Shown: in pieces, positions 35,723-44,374 of the stretch
How positions within the stretch are numbered: position 1 is the first letter of the stretch
Layout: every line of letters starts with the position of its first letter
Assembly: GCA_021846225.1 (NCBI GenBank)
Contig: JAJZCG010000008.1
Span: forward strand, 1 to 46,918
Source: Pseudomonadota bacterium
GTDB lineage: Bacteria; Pseudomonadota; Alphaproteobacteria; Acetobacterales; Acetobacteraceae
Reading direction: 5' to 3'
Length of the DNA stretch: 46,918 bases
The notes under the pieces: model-generated
Told to the model about the DNA's origin: nothing
Databases searched by the model: none
Seen by the model: only the letters and a program-made list of their open reading frames with translations
Translations under genes and position numbers: made by a program

Positions 35723-36060
35723 CTTGTTGGCGCCTGCGACAGGACATACTGGCAATCGGCCTGGGTCGGGTAGAACGTGAAATTCAGAAAACGGTCGCCG
35801 TTTGAATCGATAATGTGCATCACGATAATGGATGCGCCGGTTGCGTCCTTCACCTCGGTCGAGGTCACCCGTTCGCCGATTGCCTCGTAGGCATCGCGTG
35901 TACCCTGCGGCGTCGCCAGCTGCGATATACCGTCAGCCGGGGCAACCTGCGCCATGTTCAGGCACCGCGTGTTCGTGGCATTTACCTCATACCAGTCCGT
36001 CGCGCGCGCAGGCGCGGCAGCGGCCAGCAACAAACATGTCATTAGCGTATAACGGAGCAT
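35719..36060 (-). CDS. Small secreted hypothetical protein
   Basis: A 113-residue protein with a signal peptide (about 1-20, ARA-TDW) and two cysteines (Cys33, Cys103) that may form a disulfide. The mature part contains DGISQLATPQGTRDAYEAI and DSNGDRFLNFTFYPTQADC. The family is not recognised. The TAG stop is made by the CTAG end of the adjacent repeat element. Confidence 0.65.
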   Translation of the reverse strand: MLRYTLMTCLLLAAAAPARATDWYEVNATNTRCLNMAQVAPADGISQLATPQGTRDAYEAIGERVTSTEVKDATGASIIVMHIIDSNGDRFLNFTFYPTQADCQYVLSQAPTS

Positions 36061-36155
36061 TCTTACCGCCTTTTTTCAACAATCAGGCCCTTTGCCGGCC
36101 ATTGGCTCAAACAACTAACCGTATTTTTGTATTTTTGGAATGAAAACCTGCCCCC

Positions 36156-36800
36156 CTATTGGCTGGCCCAGATGATCCGGTGCATCCACAGGATTTCCCG
36201 CACTGCAAAACGCAGATCCGGATAGGCGGTGTTCAGGCTTGTCAGCTCTATCCGGCTGGCGGTGCGGCGGGAGAGCAATTTCGCCATCACCGCCCCCTCG
36301 GCCGTGCGGGCCACCACACGGTCTCCCACGCGCACCGGGGCGGCGGGGGAGACGATGATGGAATCGCCCTCGCGGTAGACCGGCTCCATCGAATCACCAG
36401 AGATGGAAAGCGCATAGGCGTTGGCATCAGCCGTGTTCGGCAGCTCCACCTCATCCCACCCGGCGCCCGCCGGGTAGCCGCCATCGTCGAAAAACCCTTC
36501 CGTACCGGCCTGGGCCATGCCGATAAGCGGAATTTTGTTGCGCCCCTTTGGCCGCGCCTCGGGCATCGCGCGCGCGCCCATCACCAGCGCGGTGAAATCC
36601 TCAAGATTGGCGCCAGTCGCCAGGAACACCTTCGCCAGACTCTCGGTGGAAGGCCAGCGGACCCGGCCATCGCCGGTGCGGCGCTTGGAGAGGTTGAAGC
36701 TCGTCGGGTCCAGCCCGGCCTTGCGCGCGAGGCCGGAGGGCGAAAGCCCGTGCTCCGCCGCCATCGTGTCAATCGCGCGCCAGATATCCTCGTGCCGCAT
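36156..36800 (-). CDS. S24-family repressor (LexA/CI-like) with HTH
   Basis: A 214-residue repressor. The N-terminal helix-turn-helix (about 5-65, LSPSGLARKAGLDPTSFNLSKR) is followed by a self-cleaving S24 peptidase domain with Ala98-Gly99 cleavage site (GMAQAGTEG), nucleophile Ser137 (SGDSMEP) and Lys174 (VMAKLL). It probably controls a prophage or damage-inducible set; no lytic genes are visible. It is divergent from the 75-residue gene at 37004. Confidence 0.88.
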   Translation of the reverse strand: MRHEDIWRAIDTMAAEHGLSPSGLARKAGLDPTSFNLSKRRTGDGRVRWPSTESLAKVFLATGANLEDFTALVMGARAMPEARPKGRNKIPLIGMAQAGTEGFFDDGGYPAGAGWDEVELPNTADANAYALSISGDSMEPVYREGDSIIVSPAAPVRVGDRVVARTAEGAVMAKLLSRRTASRIELTSLNTAYPDLRFAVREILWMHRIIWASQ

Positions 36801-37003
36801 CCTGAAGTTGCCAATGTTGTAATTTCAGAAACTTATACATGTTTTTGTGAAAACTAAAGGCGGAATAGGAATTTTATCCCTTTTTCAAACAAAAAAACGC
36901 ACCACAAAAGCCAAATGTTCTTGCGTCGGTCTCCGTATAGGAATATATACCTTAACGCAACACAACCTTAGGTAATACACCAAGGCATTAAAGGAACATC
37001 CTC

Positions 37004-37231
37004 ATGGCTTTTTCGCTGCGCAACCTTTCCGTCCTCGCTTATGCCAACGGCTTCACACTGTGGCACTACAAGGCCGAGACCTTGGCCCGGGTCCGCCAAG
37101 CCGGGTTTTTTGCCGATGCCGCGGATCTGATCGCCGTGGGCGACATGGTGATGCTCACTGGCGCCGAGGGCGGCACGATTGCCACTGTCACCGGCACGGG
37201 CCGGCAAATCACCCTGGCGCCGCTGTGCTGA
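37004..37231 (+). CDS. Small conserved protein with FTLWHY motif
   Basis: A 75-residue protein with AYANGFTLWHYKAE and GDMVMLTG. It starts after AAGGAAC in an AT-rich promoter region that contains TATATACCTTAACG. Short proteins with this FTLWHYK pattern occur in phage or prophage contexts, but I recall this rather than show it. The neighbouring S24 repressor fits a phage remnant. The stop is 5 bp from the pepA stop (convergent). Confidence 0.6.
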   Translation: MAFSLRNLSVLAYANGFTLWHYKAETLARVRQAGFFADAADLIAVGDMVMLTGAEGGTIATVTGTGRQITLAPLC

Positions 37232-37236
37232 GCCCG

Positions 37237-38748
37237 CTAGCCCTCGAAATGGTCGGCCACCAGCCGGTCAAGCAGGCGCACACCGTAAGCGGTGGCGCCC
37301 TTCGGGGTGGTGGGCAGGTCTTTCGCCGCCCAGGCCATGCCCGCGATGTCCAGATGTGCCCAGGGCCTGGCATTGACAAAACGCTGCAGGAACTGCGCGG
37401 CGGTGATCGAGCCGCCAGCCCGCCCGCCGCCGATATTCTGCATGTCGGCGATCGCGGATTTCAGGTTTTTGTCATAGCTCTCGCCGGGGGCGGCGAGCGG
37501 CATGCGCCATAATTCCTCGCCCGTGGCCTTGCCCGCCGCGATCAGCTTCTCGCAAAGCTCGTCGCTGTTGCTGAACAGGCCGGCATATTCATGTCCCAGC
37601 CCGACGATGATGGCGCCGGTCAGGGTTGCCAGGTCGATCATGTATTTGGGTGCGAAACGCTCCTGCGCGTAGTAGAGCACATCAGCCAGCACGAGCCGCC
37701 CTTCCGCGTCGGTGTTCAGAATCTCGATGGTCTGGCCGGAATAGCTCTTCACCACGTCACCGGGCCGCACGGCGCTGCCCGAGGGCATGTTCTCGACCAG
37801 CCCGACCAGCCCCACCGCATCCACCCGTGCCTTGCGCCCGGCGAGCGCGGCCATGACCCCGGCGACAGCCCCGGCGCCGGCCATGTCCCATTTCATATCC
37901 TCCATCCCGGCGGCGGGCTTTATTGAAATGCCGCCGGTATCGAAGGTGACGCCCTTACCGATGAAGGCGATCGGCTCTTTCGCCTTTTTCGGCTTCTTGC
38001 CGTCAGTGCCCGCGCCGCCCGAGGCGCCCAGCCACTGCATCACCACCATGCGGGGCTCGCGCGCGCTGCCCCAGCTTACGCTCAGCAATGAGCCGAAGCC
38101 CAGCTTCTCCAGATCCTTGCGGTCGAATACCTCGACCTTCACGCCCAGCTTTCTCAACGCCTCCAGCCGCTCGGCGAACTCCGCCGGGTAGAGTACGTTC
38201 GCCGGTTCGGTCACCAGATCGCGCGTCAGCTCCACGCCATCAGCCACCGCGGCCAGCGGCGCATAGGCCGCGCGGGACTTCACGGCATCCGCCGCGAGGA
38301 TGGTGAGTTTAGCGAATTTCGTCTTCTCGTCATCCTTGAGCGTGGTGCGATACTTCTCGAATTTATACGCCCGCAGCCTTGCCCCCAGGCCGATATGCGC
38401 GGCCAGCGTGGGGTCAAGCGCCTCACCCAGCACCACGGCCTCGGCCTCCTTGGCGAGGGCAACGGCCATTGCCCCGCCCAGCTCCTCTGCCCGGCGGGCG
38501 TTGAATGCCTCTGCCTTGCCCATGCCCAGCAGCAGCACGCGCTGGAACCCGGCCTTGGGCGCGAGCAGGTTCGCCTGGCTGCCTTTTTTGCCGGTAAATT
38601 CCCCGGCCTCCATCGCCCGCTTCAGCCCGCCGGCGAACAGCTTGTCCAGCGCCAGGGCGAGGCCGCCCAAGGCAGCGCCCTCCGCCACCGGCACCACCAC
38701 CACGCCCGTCTTCGGCAACACGGCTTTGGCAAACGCGACATCCAGCAT
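37237..38748 (-). CDS. pepA: Leucyl aminopeptidase (M17)
   Basis: A manganese/zinc aminopeptidase of 503 residues that removes N-terminal residues from peptides in the cytoplasm. The C-terminal catalytic domain has FIGKGVTFDTGGISIKPAAGMEDMKWDMAGAGAV, VENMPSGSAVRPGDVVKSYSG and the signature NTDAEGRLVLAD. The start at 38748 is supported by GGGGAG 7 nt upstream; the longer frame in the same phase runs antisense through the next gene. Confidence 0.94.
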   Translation of the reverse strand: MLDVAFAKAVLPKTGVVVVPVAEGAALGGLALALDKLFAGGLKRAMEAGEFTGKKGSQANLLAPKAGFQRVLLLGMGKAEAFNARRAEELGGAMAVALAKEAEAVVLGEALDPTLAAHIGLGARLRAYKFEKYRTTLKDDEKTKFAKLTILAADAVKSRAAYAPLAAVADGVELTRDLVTEPANVLYPAEFAERLEALRKLGVKVEVFDRKDLEKLGFGSLLSVSWGSAREPRMVVMQWLGASGGAGTDGKKPKKAKEPIAFIGKGVTFDTGGISIKPAAGMEDMKWDMAGAGAVAGVMAALAGRKARVDAVGLVGLVENMPSGSAVRPGDVVKSYSGQTIEILNTDAEGRLVLADVLYYAQERFAPKYMIDLATLTGAIIVGLGHEYAGLFSNSDELCEKLIAAGKATGEELWRMPLAAPGESYDKNLKSAIADMQNIGGGRAGGSITAAQFLQRFVNARPWAHLDIAGMAWAAKDLPTTPKGATAYGVRLLDRLVADHFEG

Positions 38749-38836
38749 TTTGGCTCCCCTTGTCATGCAATCTGCCCCGAGCATAGCTCTTTTGCGCCGC
38801 TTGGCCAGCACGCGGCCCAGGTCTACACGGGTAAGC

Positions 38837-39598
38837 ATGAACGATTCCTCCCTGCTTGACCTCGCGGTTTCACTCGTGGCCCGGGCCGCCGCCAAAATAC
38901 TCGAAATCCGCGCGGCAGGGTTTGAAGTGGACGCGAAATCCGACGAAACGCCGGTCACGGTGGCGGATATGCAGGCGGAAGCGATCATCGTGGCGGGCCT
39001 GCGCGCGGCTGCGCCGCATATCCCCGTAATCGCCGAGGAGGAGGTTGCCGCCGGGCGCCTCACCGCTCCCGCAAGCGAATACTGGCTGGTCGACCCGCTG
39101 GACGGCACCCGCGAATTCGCCGCCGGGCGAAGGGAATTCGCTGTCAACATCGGGCTCATCCGCGATGGCGCGCCTATTTTAGGCGCTGTTGCCTCGCCCG
39201 CCTTCGGCGAGATCCACTACGGCCTGGCGGGGCATGGCGCGTGGCGGCGGCGCGGTGGCGAAACCGTGCGGATTCACGCCCGCCGCCCGCCGCCGGAGGG
39301 GCTTAGCGTATTCGCCTCCCGCCATTACGCCGGCGACCCCGCCCTGGCGGCGCTGCTGGCGGGCTACCGTGTCGCAGCACTTACCAATATCGGCTCCGCG
39401 CTCAAATTCCTCCGCTTGGCGGAAGGTGCGGCTGATTTCTACCCCCGGCTTGGCCGCACCATGGAGTGGGACACCGCCGCCCCGCAGGCGGTGCTGGAAG
39501 CCGCGGGCGGACATGTCCTCACCGCGGAGGGCCAGCCATTACGCTACGGCAAGCCCGGCTGGGAGAATTCCGTTTTCTACGCCTGGGGTTTGCGTTAG
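38837..39598 (+). CDS. cysQ: Inositol-monophosphatase-family phosphatase (CysQ-like)
   Basis: A 253-residue metal-dependent phosphatase. Motifs are IAEEEVAAG, the metal-binding DPLDGTREFAAG and, near the C-terminus, EWDTAAPQAVLEAAGG. The DGTREF variant is usual for 3'(2'),5'-bisphosphate nucleotidase, which recycles PAP from sulfate assimilation. Substrate is inferred. It is divergent from pepA by 88 bp. Confidence 0.87.
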   Translation: MNDSSLLDLAVSLVARAAAKILEIRAAGFEVDAKSDETPVTVADMQAEAIIVAGLRAAAPHIPVIAEEEVAAGRLTAPASEYWLVDPLDGTREFAAGRREFAVNIGLIRDGAPILGAVASPAFGEIHYGLAGHGAWRRRGGETVRIHARRPPPEGLSVFASRHYAGDPALAALLAGYRVAALTNIGSALKFLRLAEGAADFYPRLGRTMEWDTAAPQAVLEAAGGHVLTAEGQPLRYGKPGWENSVFYAWGLR

Positions 39599-39645
39599 AC
39601 TGGCGCCGTAATGATGCCACGTTGATGGCGCAGGAATTTTTCATC

Positions 39646-40251
39646 ATGAAAAAAATCCTTCTCTCCACAGTACTCTCCCTCGGCCTCACCGGCTGCGTCT
39701 ACAGCGGCCAGGATGGCTACAGCGGCCAGGAGAGCTACGGCGGCACCGGGTATTACAGCGGCGGTTACGCGCCACAGCCGCAATATTACGCGCCGCAGCC
39801 GCAATATTATCAGCCCGCCCCCGTGTACGCGCCGCCGCCAGGCATCGTCATCGGCGTTGGCGGTGGTTATGGCGATCATGACGAGCACCACGACGGCGGC
39901 GACAGATACAATGGCGGCCATCCGCCACCGCCGCCGCCCGGTGGGGGCTGGCAGGGCCAGCAACGCGATAATGGCGGGCATCCGCCGCCGCCGCCACCGC
40001 CGCCCGGTGGGGGCTGGCAGGGCCAGCAACACGATAATGGCGGCCGTCCGCCGCCACCGCCACCACCCGGTGGGGCCCCGCGGGGCCAGCAGCCCGATAA
40101 TGGGGGCCATCCGCCACCGCCGCCACCACCCGGTGGGGCCCCGCAGGGCCGGCAGCCCGATAATGGGGGCCATCCGCCACCGCCGCCACCACCGGGCCAA
40201 GGCGGCGGCCAGAGGCCAAAACATTGGCCGGCGATTAACGGACAGAATTAA
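39646..40251 (+). CDS. Proline-rich repeat lipoprotein
   Basis: A 201-residue lipoprotein with lipobox LTGC (Cys17), then a Tyr/Gln/Gly-rich region and five tandem repeats of about 20 residues: NGGHPPPPPP-GGGWQGQQRD, with drift from GGGWQGQQ to GGAPQGRQ. The run of 6-8 prolines per unit would be a stiff polyproline rod from the outer membrane, perhaps spanning towards peptidoglycan or outside. Similar lipoproteins are known, but this one is not named. The repeat number may vary by slippage. Confidence 0.75.
   Translation: MKKILLSTVLSLGLTGCVYSGQDGYSGQESYGGTGYYSGGYAPQPQYYAPQPQYYQPAPVYAPPPGIVIGVGGGYGDHDEHHDGGDRYNGGHPPPPPPGGGWQGQQRDNGGHPPPPPPPPGGGWQGQQHDNGGRPPPPPPPGGAPRGQQPDNGGHPPPPPPPGGAPQGRQPDNGGHPPPPPPPGQGGGQRPKHWPAINGQN
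39909..40220 (+). repeat. Five tandem ~60-bp repeats in the lipoprotein gene
   Basis: The DNA repeats follow the protein units: AATGGCGGCCATCCGCCACC and variants recur about every 60-66 bp, with CCGCCGCCACC-type proline runs of varying length. The middle and final copies are more alike to each other than to the first two. The reading frame is maintained. Confidence 0.8.
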
Positions 40252-40992
40252 AATTTAGCCCTGGCGCCGGGAACCAGGTAACCACCGCGCATCAGGCTGA
40301 CCTGTTGCACGAGGGTGGCGGCTTGCACGAAGGCCCGCCACCCTCGGCGTTTACCCTGGCGCCTGAGGCAGGAGCGTGCTCTGCCTCGCCCAAATTGCTG
40401 CTCACCATTATTTTCGATCCACATACGGTCGCGCCAATCAAGGCTGCAAAAACACGATTCAGAAAAATAATTGAATTAATTCTGGAATCTAAGATGCCCA
40501 CTCACCCCTGCGCCTAAGGAATGCCCGGCAACGATGGGGGCTCCTTAGCGCGCCGGGCGGCCGGATATCACCTTGACAATTTATGAATTTTCCACTACTT
40601 ACCTAAAACTATGTTAATATGCTAAAAAACATTAATTCATTTAGCTAAATTAGAATATTGCTCTGCAAATTCCTGAGCATGCTATTATAATTTAATTCGT
40701 ATAATTTTTTATCGAGCGCTATGGGCGGTTAATATTATAATTTGCTTTACCCCCGGCTTTTTGGTCTGATTTTTCGTGAAAATCGCCGAGAAGCTGGATA
40801 GGCTTTATAATTAGAGGCGATACTCAGTTCACATACTGCGATAAATCGATGGGATTTTAGCGATAAAAATCATCGGTTTTCGGCATATACACACGAGTAT
40901 ATATAAAATGTTGGTAACTCAGAAGCCGGGGTAAAAGCGGTTGTATTTGCCAAACATATAATCTGTTTCCGTAAAAAATTAAATTGGGCTGA
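40252..40992. other. Non-coding region before the sigma-54 activator gene
   Basis: No gene can be supported in these 741 bases. The first 250 bases are GC-rich and contain two hairpins: 40310-40346, and 40365-40387 (GAGGCAG/CTGCCTC). From about 40570 the sequence is strongly AT-rich, unlike the preceding 40 kb, and marks the border of the accessory region. No -24/-12 promoter is visible upstream of 40993. The 70-residue frame at 40305-40517 runs through the hairpins and looks spurious. Confidence 0.6.
40310..40346. other. Perfect 12-bp hairpin after the lipoprotein gene
   Basis: CGAGGGTGGCGG (40310-40321) pairs perfectly with CCGCCACCCTCG (40335-40346) around a 13-nt loop. TTGCACGA repeats immediately before and inside the loop. 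It has no T-tract and may be a stability element or a remnant of a repeated element. Confidence 0.55.
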
Positions 40993-42114
40993 ATGCTAAT
41001 GGTTCTCCATCGTCAAAATAGCGGCAGTATTGCCCGGCAATCTTCCACTTACGGCTGGCCTTTGCAGCCCACCCTTGATGACGCCCCTTCGGCAGAATGT
41101 AACAATTCTCCAAAAGCCGAACAATTCAGCCAGGCGAACCAACAGGAATTCATGGTTGGCGACTGCCTTGCGATGAAAGAGGTGTTTTATCGAATTCGCC
41201 GCTTTGCACAATGCGATGCGCCGATTCTTATCTCAGGGGAAACCGGAACAGGAAAAGAATTGGCCGCACAGGCTGTTCATCAAAGATCCTCACGCAGCAG
41301 AGGGCCATTTATTGCAATTAATTGTGCAGCCTTACCTGCCAGCCTTATTGCATCTGAGCTTTTCGGTTACGAGAAAGGCGCTTTCACAGGGGCGGTTGGA
41401 AGGAAAATCGGCCTCATTGAGAAAGCAAATGACGGTACATTATTCTTGGATGAAATCGGCGACTTGCCCTTGGATTTGCAGGGGCATTTGCTCAGAATTC
41501 TGCAAGAGCAAACGATTACCCGAATAGGCGGACACTTACCTATACCGGTTAACGCGCGGATTATTTCCGCCAGCCACGTGCAGCTCGATGAAGCTATGAG
41601 TGCTGGCATATTCAGGCATGATCTGTTTTACCGGCTTAATGTTTTGCCTCTGCATATGCCGGCGTTGCGGGAGCGCGAAGGCGATATTGAGTTGATGGCT
41701 GCTTTTTTTCTGCGCAAGATCGCCAAGGAATTTGGCCGCGAGGTTTCCGGTTTTACAGCCGCAGCCCGGGCTATAATCCTCTCTTATACATGGCCTGGAA
41801 ATGTCCGCGAACTCATCGCCGCGATCCGGCGCGGTGTCGTCATGGGCTCTGAGCCATTGGTTTCAGAGGAAGACTTAGGACTCCATCTCCAGCATCACAC
41901 TCGAATTCAATCAGCAGCACATCCAAAAAGCGCCACACACCGGCCACCGGCCGGGTCGATTCAAGAGCGGGAAGCGCTTCAGCAAGCGCTCATCCGCAAC
42001 GACCACAATGTTACAAAAGCCGCGGCGGAGCTGGGAGTTTCAAGGGTGACTCTTTACCGTATGGCGAAGCGTCACGCAGAATTTGGTATAAAACTTCATC
42101 TTCCGGAGCACTAA
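40993..42114 (+). CDS. Sigma-54-dependent transcriptional activator (no receiver domain)
   Basis: A 373-residue enhancer-binding protein. A short N-terminal region (1-50) lacks any REC, PAS or GAF domain. The AAA+ domain (about 53-290) has Walker A GETGTGKE (82-89), the sigma-54 contact motif GAFTGA (129-134) and Walker B FLDEIGD (151-157). A Fis-type helix-turn-helix ends the protein (NVTKAAAELGVSRVTLYRMAKR, about 335-360). The obvious target is the -24/-12 promoter at 45151-45165 of the adjacent amyloid-like operon. No kinase partner is present, so control may be by abundance or by an unknown signal. An in-frame ATG at 40999 is an alternative start. Confidence 0.9.
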   Translation: MLMVLHRQNSGSIARQSSTYGWPLQPTLDDAPSAECNNSPKAEQFSQANQQEFMVGDCLAMKEVFYRIRRFAQCDAPILISGETGTGKELAAQAVHQRSSRSRGPFIAINCAALPASLIASELFGYEKGAFTGAVGRKIGLIEKANDGTLFLDEIGDLPLDLQGHLLRILQEQTITRIGGHLPIPVNARIISASHVQLDEAMSAGIFRHDLFYRLNVLPLHMPALREREGDIELMAAFFLRKIAKEFGREVSGFTAAARAIILSYTWPGNVRELIAAIRRGVVMGSEPLVSEEDLGLHLQHHTRIQSAAHPKSATHRPPAGSIQEREALQQALIRNDHNVTKAAAELGVSRVTLYRMAKRHAEFGIKLHLPEH

Positions 42115-42164
42115 TCCCAAGGCGCGGAATACGGCATCACATTTACTCTGCAAAAATCACAATA

Positions 42165-42521
42165 TTACTGGACAACGCCATTTAGCGTAATGGTTGAGTT
42201 GCTGTTGCTTAGATTTCTTTGCTGGGACGCTGGCCGGAGTTCGTCCCACAAAGTAATTGCCGCACGGGGCTCGCCTGTTCCACTCAACGACGGCGCTTTT
42301 AACCCGGTTCCTGTTATAACGGCTATCGCTGAATCTGGGAGAGCTGTGAGGTTCGTCATAGCCGCGGGGGAAATCAGATCCAACCCACGGCCCTTGGCAA
42401 GGCAAACTCCCGGCATTGCCACGGCCAAAAGGGCCGCAAAAAAAGCGACGCCACACATAGATCCGCGAAGCCATTTCCTGGGCGTTGCCAACACATCCAG
42501 CCGGGATGAAAACTGTTTCAT
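42165..42521 (-). CDS. Small secreted protein of the Fap-like cluster
   Basis: A 118-residue protein with a long signal sequence (VAFFAALLAVAMPGVCLA, ending near 42). The mature start has ALPDSAIAVITGTG, resembling a leader with an L-(S/P)D-x-x-(I/L)-x-x-(V/I)-TG-type cleavage motif, as in FilA/Fap-associated proteins; this is tentative. It ends NSNSTITLNGVV. The start at 42521 has only a weak ribosome-binding site. It is last in the cluster and may be a minor subunit or nucleator. Confidence 0.6.
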   Translation of the reverse strand: MKQFSSRLDVLATPRKWLRGSMCGVAFFAALLAVAMPGVCLAKGRGLDLISPAAMTNLTALPDSAIAVITGTGLKAPSLSGTGEPRAAITLWDELRPASQQRNLSNSNSTITLNGVVQ

Positions 42522-42635
42522 GTTAATCTCGTAGATCAAAGTATCACATAATTTTCTATGTAACAGCCGCACAACCAGGGGTGGCAAACGGCATCTTTTT
42601 TACACCCCTGAGTGTATATTTTTTTCGCAAAATCG

Positions 42636-43259
42636 TCAACGAGAAAATCCAAGCCCGCCAAAGCCTGACGCCTGTTGGGCCAGCCATTGTGACATTCCTG
42701 AAATTTCAACATTCATTGTCGTAACCTGGCTCAACATCGTATTATTCGCCATGTTGGTGATCATATTACTGATCCCATTGCTGCCCAGCGATGAGAGCAA
42801 AACGGTAGCCCCGTTGTTGAGCGTCGATGAGAGAGTAACAGAGGGCGCACCCGCCGGCAGTTGAATCGTATTCCCCCCGACATTGATTGTGGCCGCACCA
42901 CCCGCCCCTTGTTGCGTTAAGGTCGTCGTGTCACCTCCCGCGACATACGCAACTGCACCGCCGGCGCCATTCGTCACTTTTGTTAACGGCACAAAAATGC
43001 TCTGGATTGCTTTGGTGCCCTGATAATCCACCTGTTGGAACGCAAAGCTGATCGAGAGGCCGGGCTTCAGATCAAATCCACCACGAATTTTGTCAAGTTC
43101 CTGGTGCGAAATCTGGGAGGATGAAAGCTGGAGAAAACTGATCATGTTAGCATCAGAAGGACTGCCCGCAGGTTGTTCAGCATAGGCTGGCATACTGCAG
43201 ACGGCGGCCGTTGCGAAAACTATACATGGACTCCATTTACAAAAAAGATTGAAAGACAT
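42636..43259 (-). CDS. Secreted Fap-like cluster protein with double-glycine motif
   Basis: A 207-residue protein with a Sec signal peptide (1-27, AYA-EQP). After it comes SSSQISHQELDKIRGG (46-61), a close match to the bacteriocin double-glycine leader motif L-x-x-x-E-L-x-x-I-x-G-G. The mature part is Gly/Asn/Thr/Ser-rich with NGGAGG and a C-terminal NGISNMITNMANNTMLSQVTTMNVEIS module also found in the two proteins upstream. The 27-bp gap to the C39 peptidase gene indicates cotranscription. It could be a peptidase substrate and an amyloid subunit or chaperone. Confidence 0.72.
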   Translation of the reverse strand: MSFNLFCKWSPCIVFATAAVCSMPAYAEQPAGSPSDANMISFLQLSSSQISHQELDKIRGGFDLKPGLSISFAFQQVDYQGTKAIQSIFVPLTKVTNGAGGAVAYVAGGDTTTLTQQGAGGAATINVGGNTIQLPAGAPSVTLSSTLNNGATVLLSSLGSNGISNMITNMANNTMLSQVTTMNVEISGMSQWLAQQASGFGGLGFSR

Positions 43260-43286
43260 TGACCGATACTCCTGTTTTCGGACGCA

Positions 43287-44006
43287 TCAGAACTTATACG
43301 GATCGGGAATCATAACCTGCTGAAGCGTTGAGAGATTAACCGCAAAACGGCTGAGATCGAGCGGTGCGCCGGGTTCGCCGGACCAGTCCCGCTCACCATT
43401 AAAACTAGCTTGCGCAGCATGGACATCCGCTAGAATAATTAAAAAAACTCCCGACCATTGTTGTTGGAAATCATGCGTGGATTCCGTCCGCAGACCAATG
43501 GCTGGATCCGCCAGCAATACCTGGCCATCCCGAATGCCGCGGATAACAACAAAATGCCTGAAGCCATGTTCATTGATCAGAACAATGGCCGGCATCCTTA
43601 TCGCCGCGAGTTTTGATAGTGATGCTCTGAAACCTCCAGATGGCAGCCCTATCCTGGTTAGATAATTTTTCATGTCCAACAATGAAAAACCGTGCTTCTC
43701 GATAACCGGCTGGTCCCCGTTGAGAAACATACTCGTAAAGACCTGGGTTTCAGTTGAAGGCTTATGGTAGGTAAAGGTAAGCAGCGTTGCGAGCGCAGCC
43801 GAACCGCACGAGAAATCATACTCCTGCTTAACCGTTGTCTTGAATTTTCGCCCTTGGAAACTTAAAACATTTACGTCTAAATTACCGCCGCTCACCGCCA
43901 GTCCATTCAGAAAAACCTGGCCAGCCTGTGCGCTTATTATTCCAAGGCACGCATAGAAAACTACCAACATCGGTGCAAATATTCTCATCCTGTGCAGCGG
44001 GCTCAT
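43287..44006 (-). CDS. Periplasmic C39-family peptidase (FapD-like)
   Basis: A 239-residue protein with a signal peptide (1-28, SAQAGQ) followed by a C39 papain-fold domain: KQEYDFSCGSAALATLLT with Gln61 and nucleophile Cys67, FRHFVVIRG with His151, and LLADPAIG with Asp167. C39 enzymes cut double-glycine leaders; FapD of the Fap amyloid system is a secreted C39 protease needed for fibre assembly. Here no ABC transporter is attached, so it works in the periplasm on Sec-exported substrates. It lies between two secreted proteins that carry a double-glycine motif. Confidence 0.88.
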   Translation of the reverse strand: MSPLHRMRIFAPMLVVFYACLGIISAQAGQVFLNGLAVSGGNLDVNVLSFQGRKFKTTVKQEYDFSCGSAALATLLTFTYHKPSTETQVFTSMFLNGDQPVIEKHGFSLLDMKNYLTRIGLPSGGFRASLSKLAAIRMPAIVLINEHGFRHFVVIRGIRDGQVLLADPAIGLRTESTHDFQQQWSGVFLIILADVHAAQASFNGERDWSGEPGAPLDLSRFAVNLSTLQQVMIPDPYKF

Positions 44007-44020
44007 TTCTGGCGACCTTC

Positions 44021-44374
44021 TTATTTAAGAGAGATGTTCACCGTCGTGCTGCTTTGAAACAAAGTATTGTTACCGGTATTCTGAAAAATTGTCGTTATAC
44101 CGGTATTGTTGTTGACCGACTGGGTATTTGAGATACTGCCGGTCGTCGTGCCATTTGCACTGTTTCCGGTGTCAGTTCCGATGTTGATCGACGAGACGGC
44201 AAAGCTTCCGCCACGCAGACTTTCCAGTTGTGCATTAGAAACCGCCATACCGGAAAGACCGCTGATCGTTGTATCGCCCTGAGGACCAGAGCCGGATGCA
44301 AAAGCCGGTTCAGAAGCTGAAAGCAATGCGTAGCTTGATGCAACCATGAATATCGCGGCTGTCATTACGTTCAT
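44021..44374 (-). CDS. Small secreted amyloid-like protein with double-glycine motif
   Basis: A 117-residue protein with a signal peptide (1-27, AFA-SG) and then MAVSNAQLESLRGG (43-56), a double-glycine leader-like motif. The rest is Asn/Thr/Ser/Gly-rich, ending in two 9-residue repeats, NTGITTIFQ and NTGNNTLFQ, and SSTTVNISLK. The pattern is like curli/Fap amyloid repeats with periodic Gln and Asn. Its start has AGGAG and it is 14 bp from the C39 peptidase gene. It is probably a minor amyloid subunit or nucleator. Confidence 0.72.
   Translation of the reverse strand: MNVMTAAIFMVASSYALLSASEPAFASGSGPQGDTTISGLSGMAVSNAQLESLRGGSFAVSSINIGTDTGNSANGTTTGSISNTQSVNNNTGITTIFQNTGNNTLFQSSTTVNISLK

Noticed and set aside
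39900-40220. CRISPR array (regular ~60-bp repeats)
   Set aside because: The repeats are in frame, directly tandem and without unique spacers; they encode the lipoprotein's proline units.
39595-40224. Repetitive minus-strand frame of 209 residues opposite the lipoprotein gene
   Set aside because: It is a shadow of the repeated proline codons; the plus-strand frame has a lipobox and proper start.
40305-40517. 70-residue open frame after the lipoprotein gene
   Set aside because: It runs through two hairpins, has no good ribosome-binding site and no recognisable protein features.
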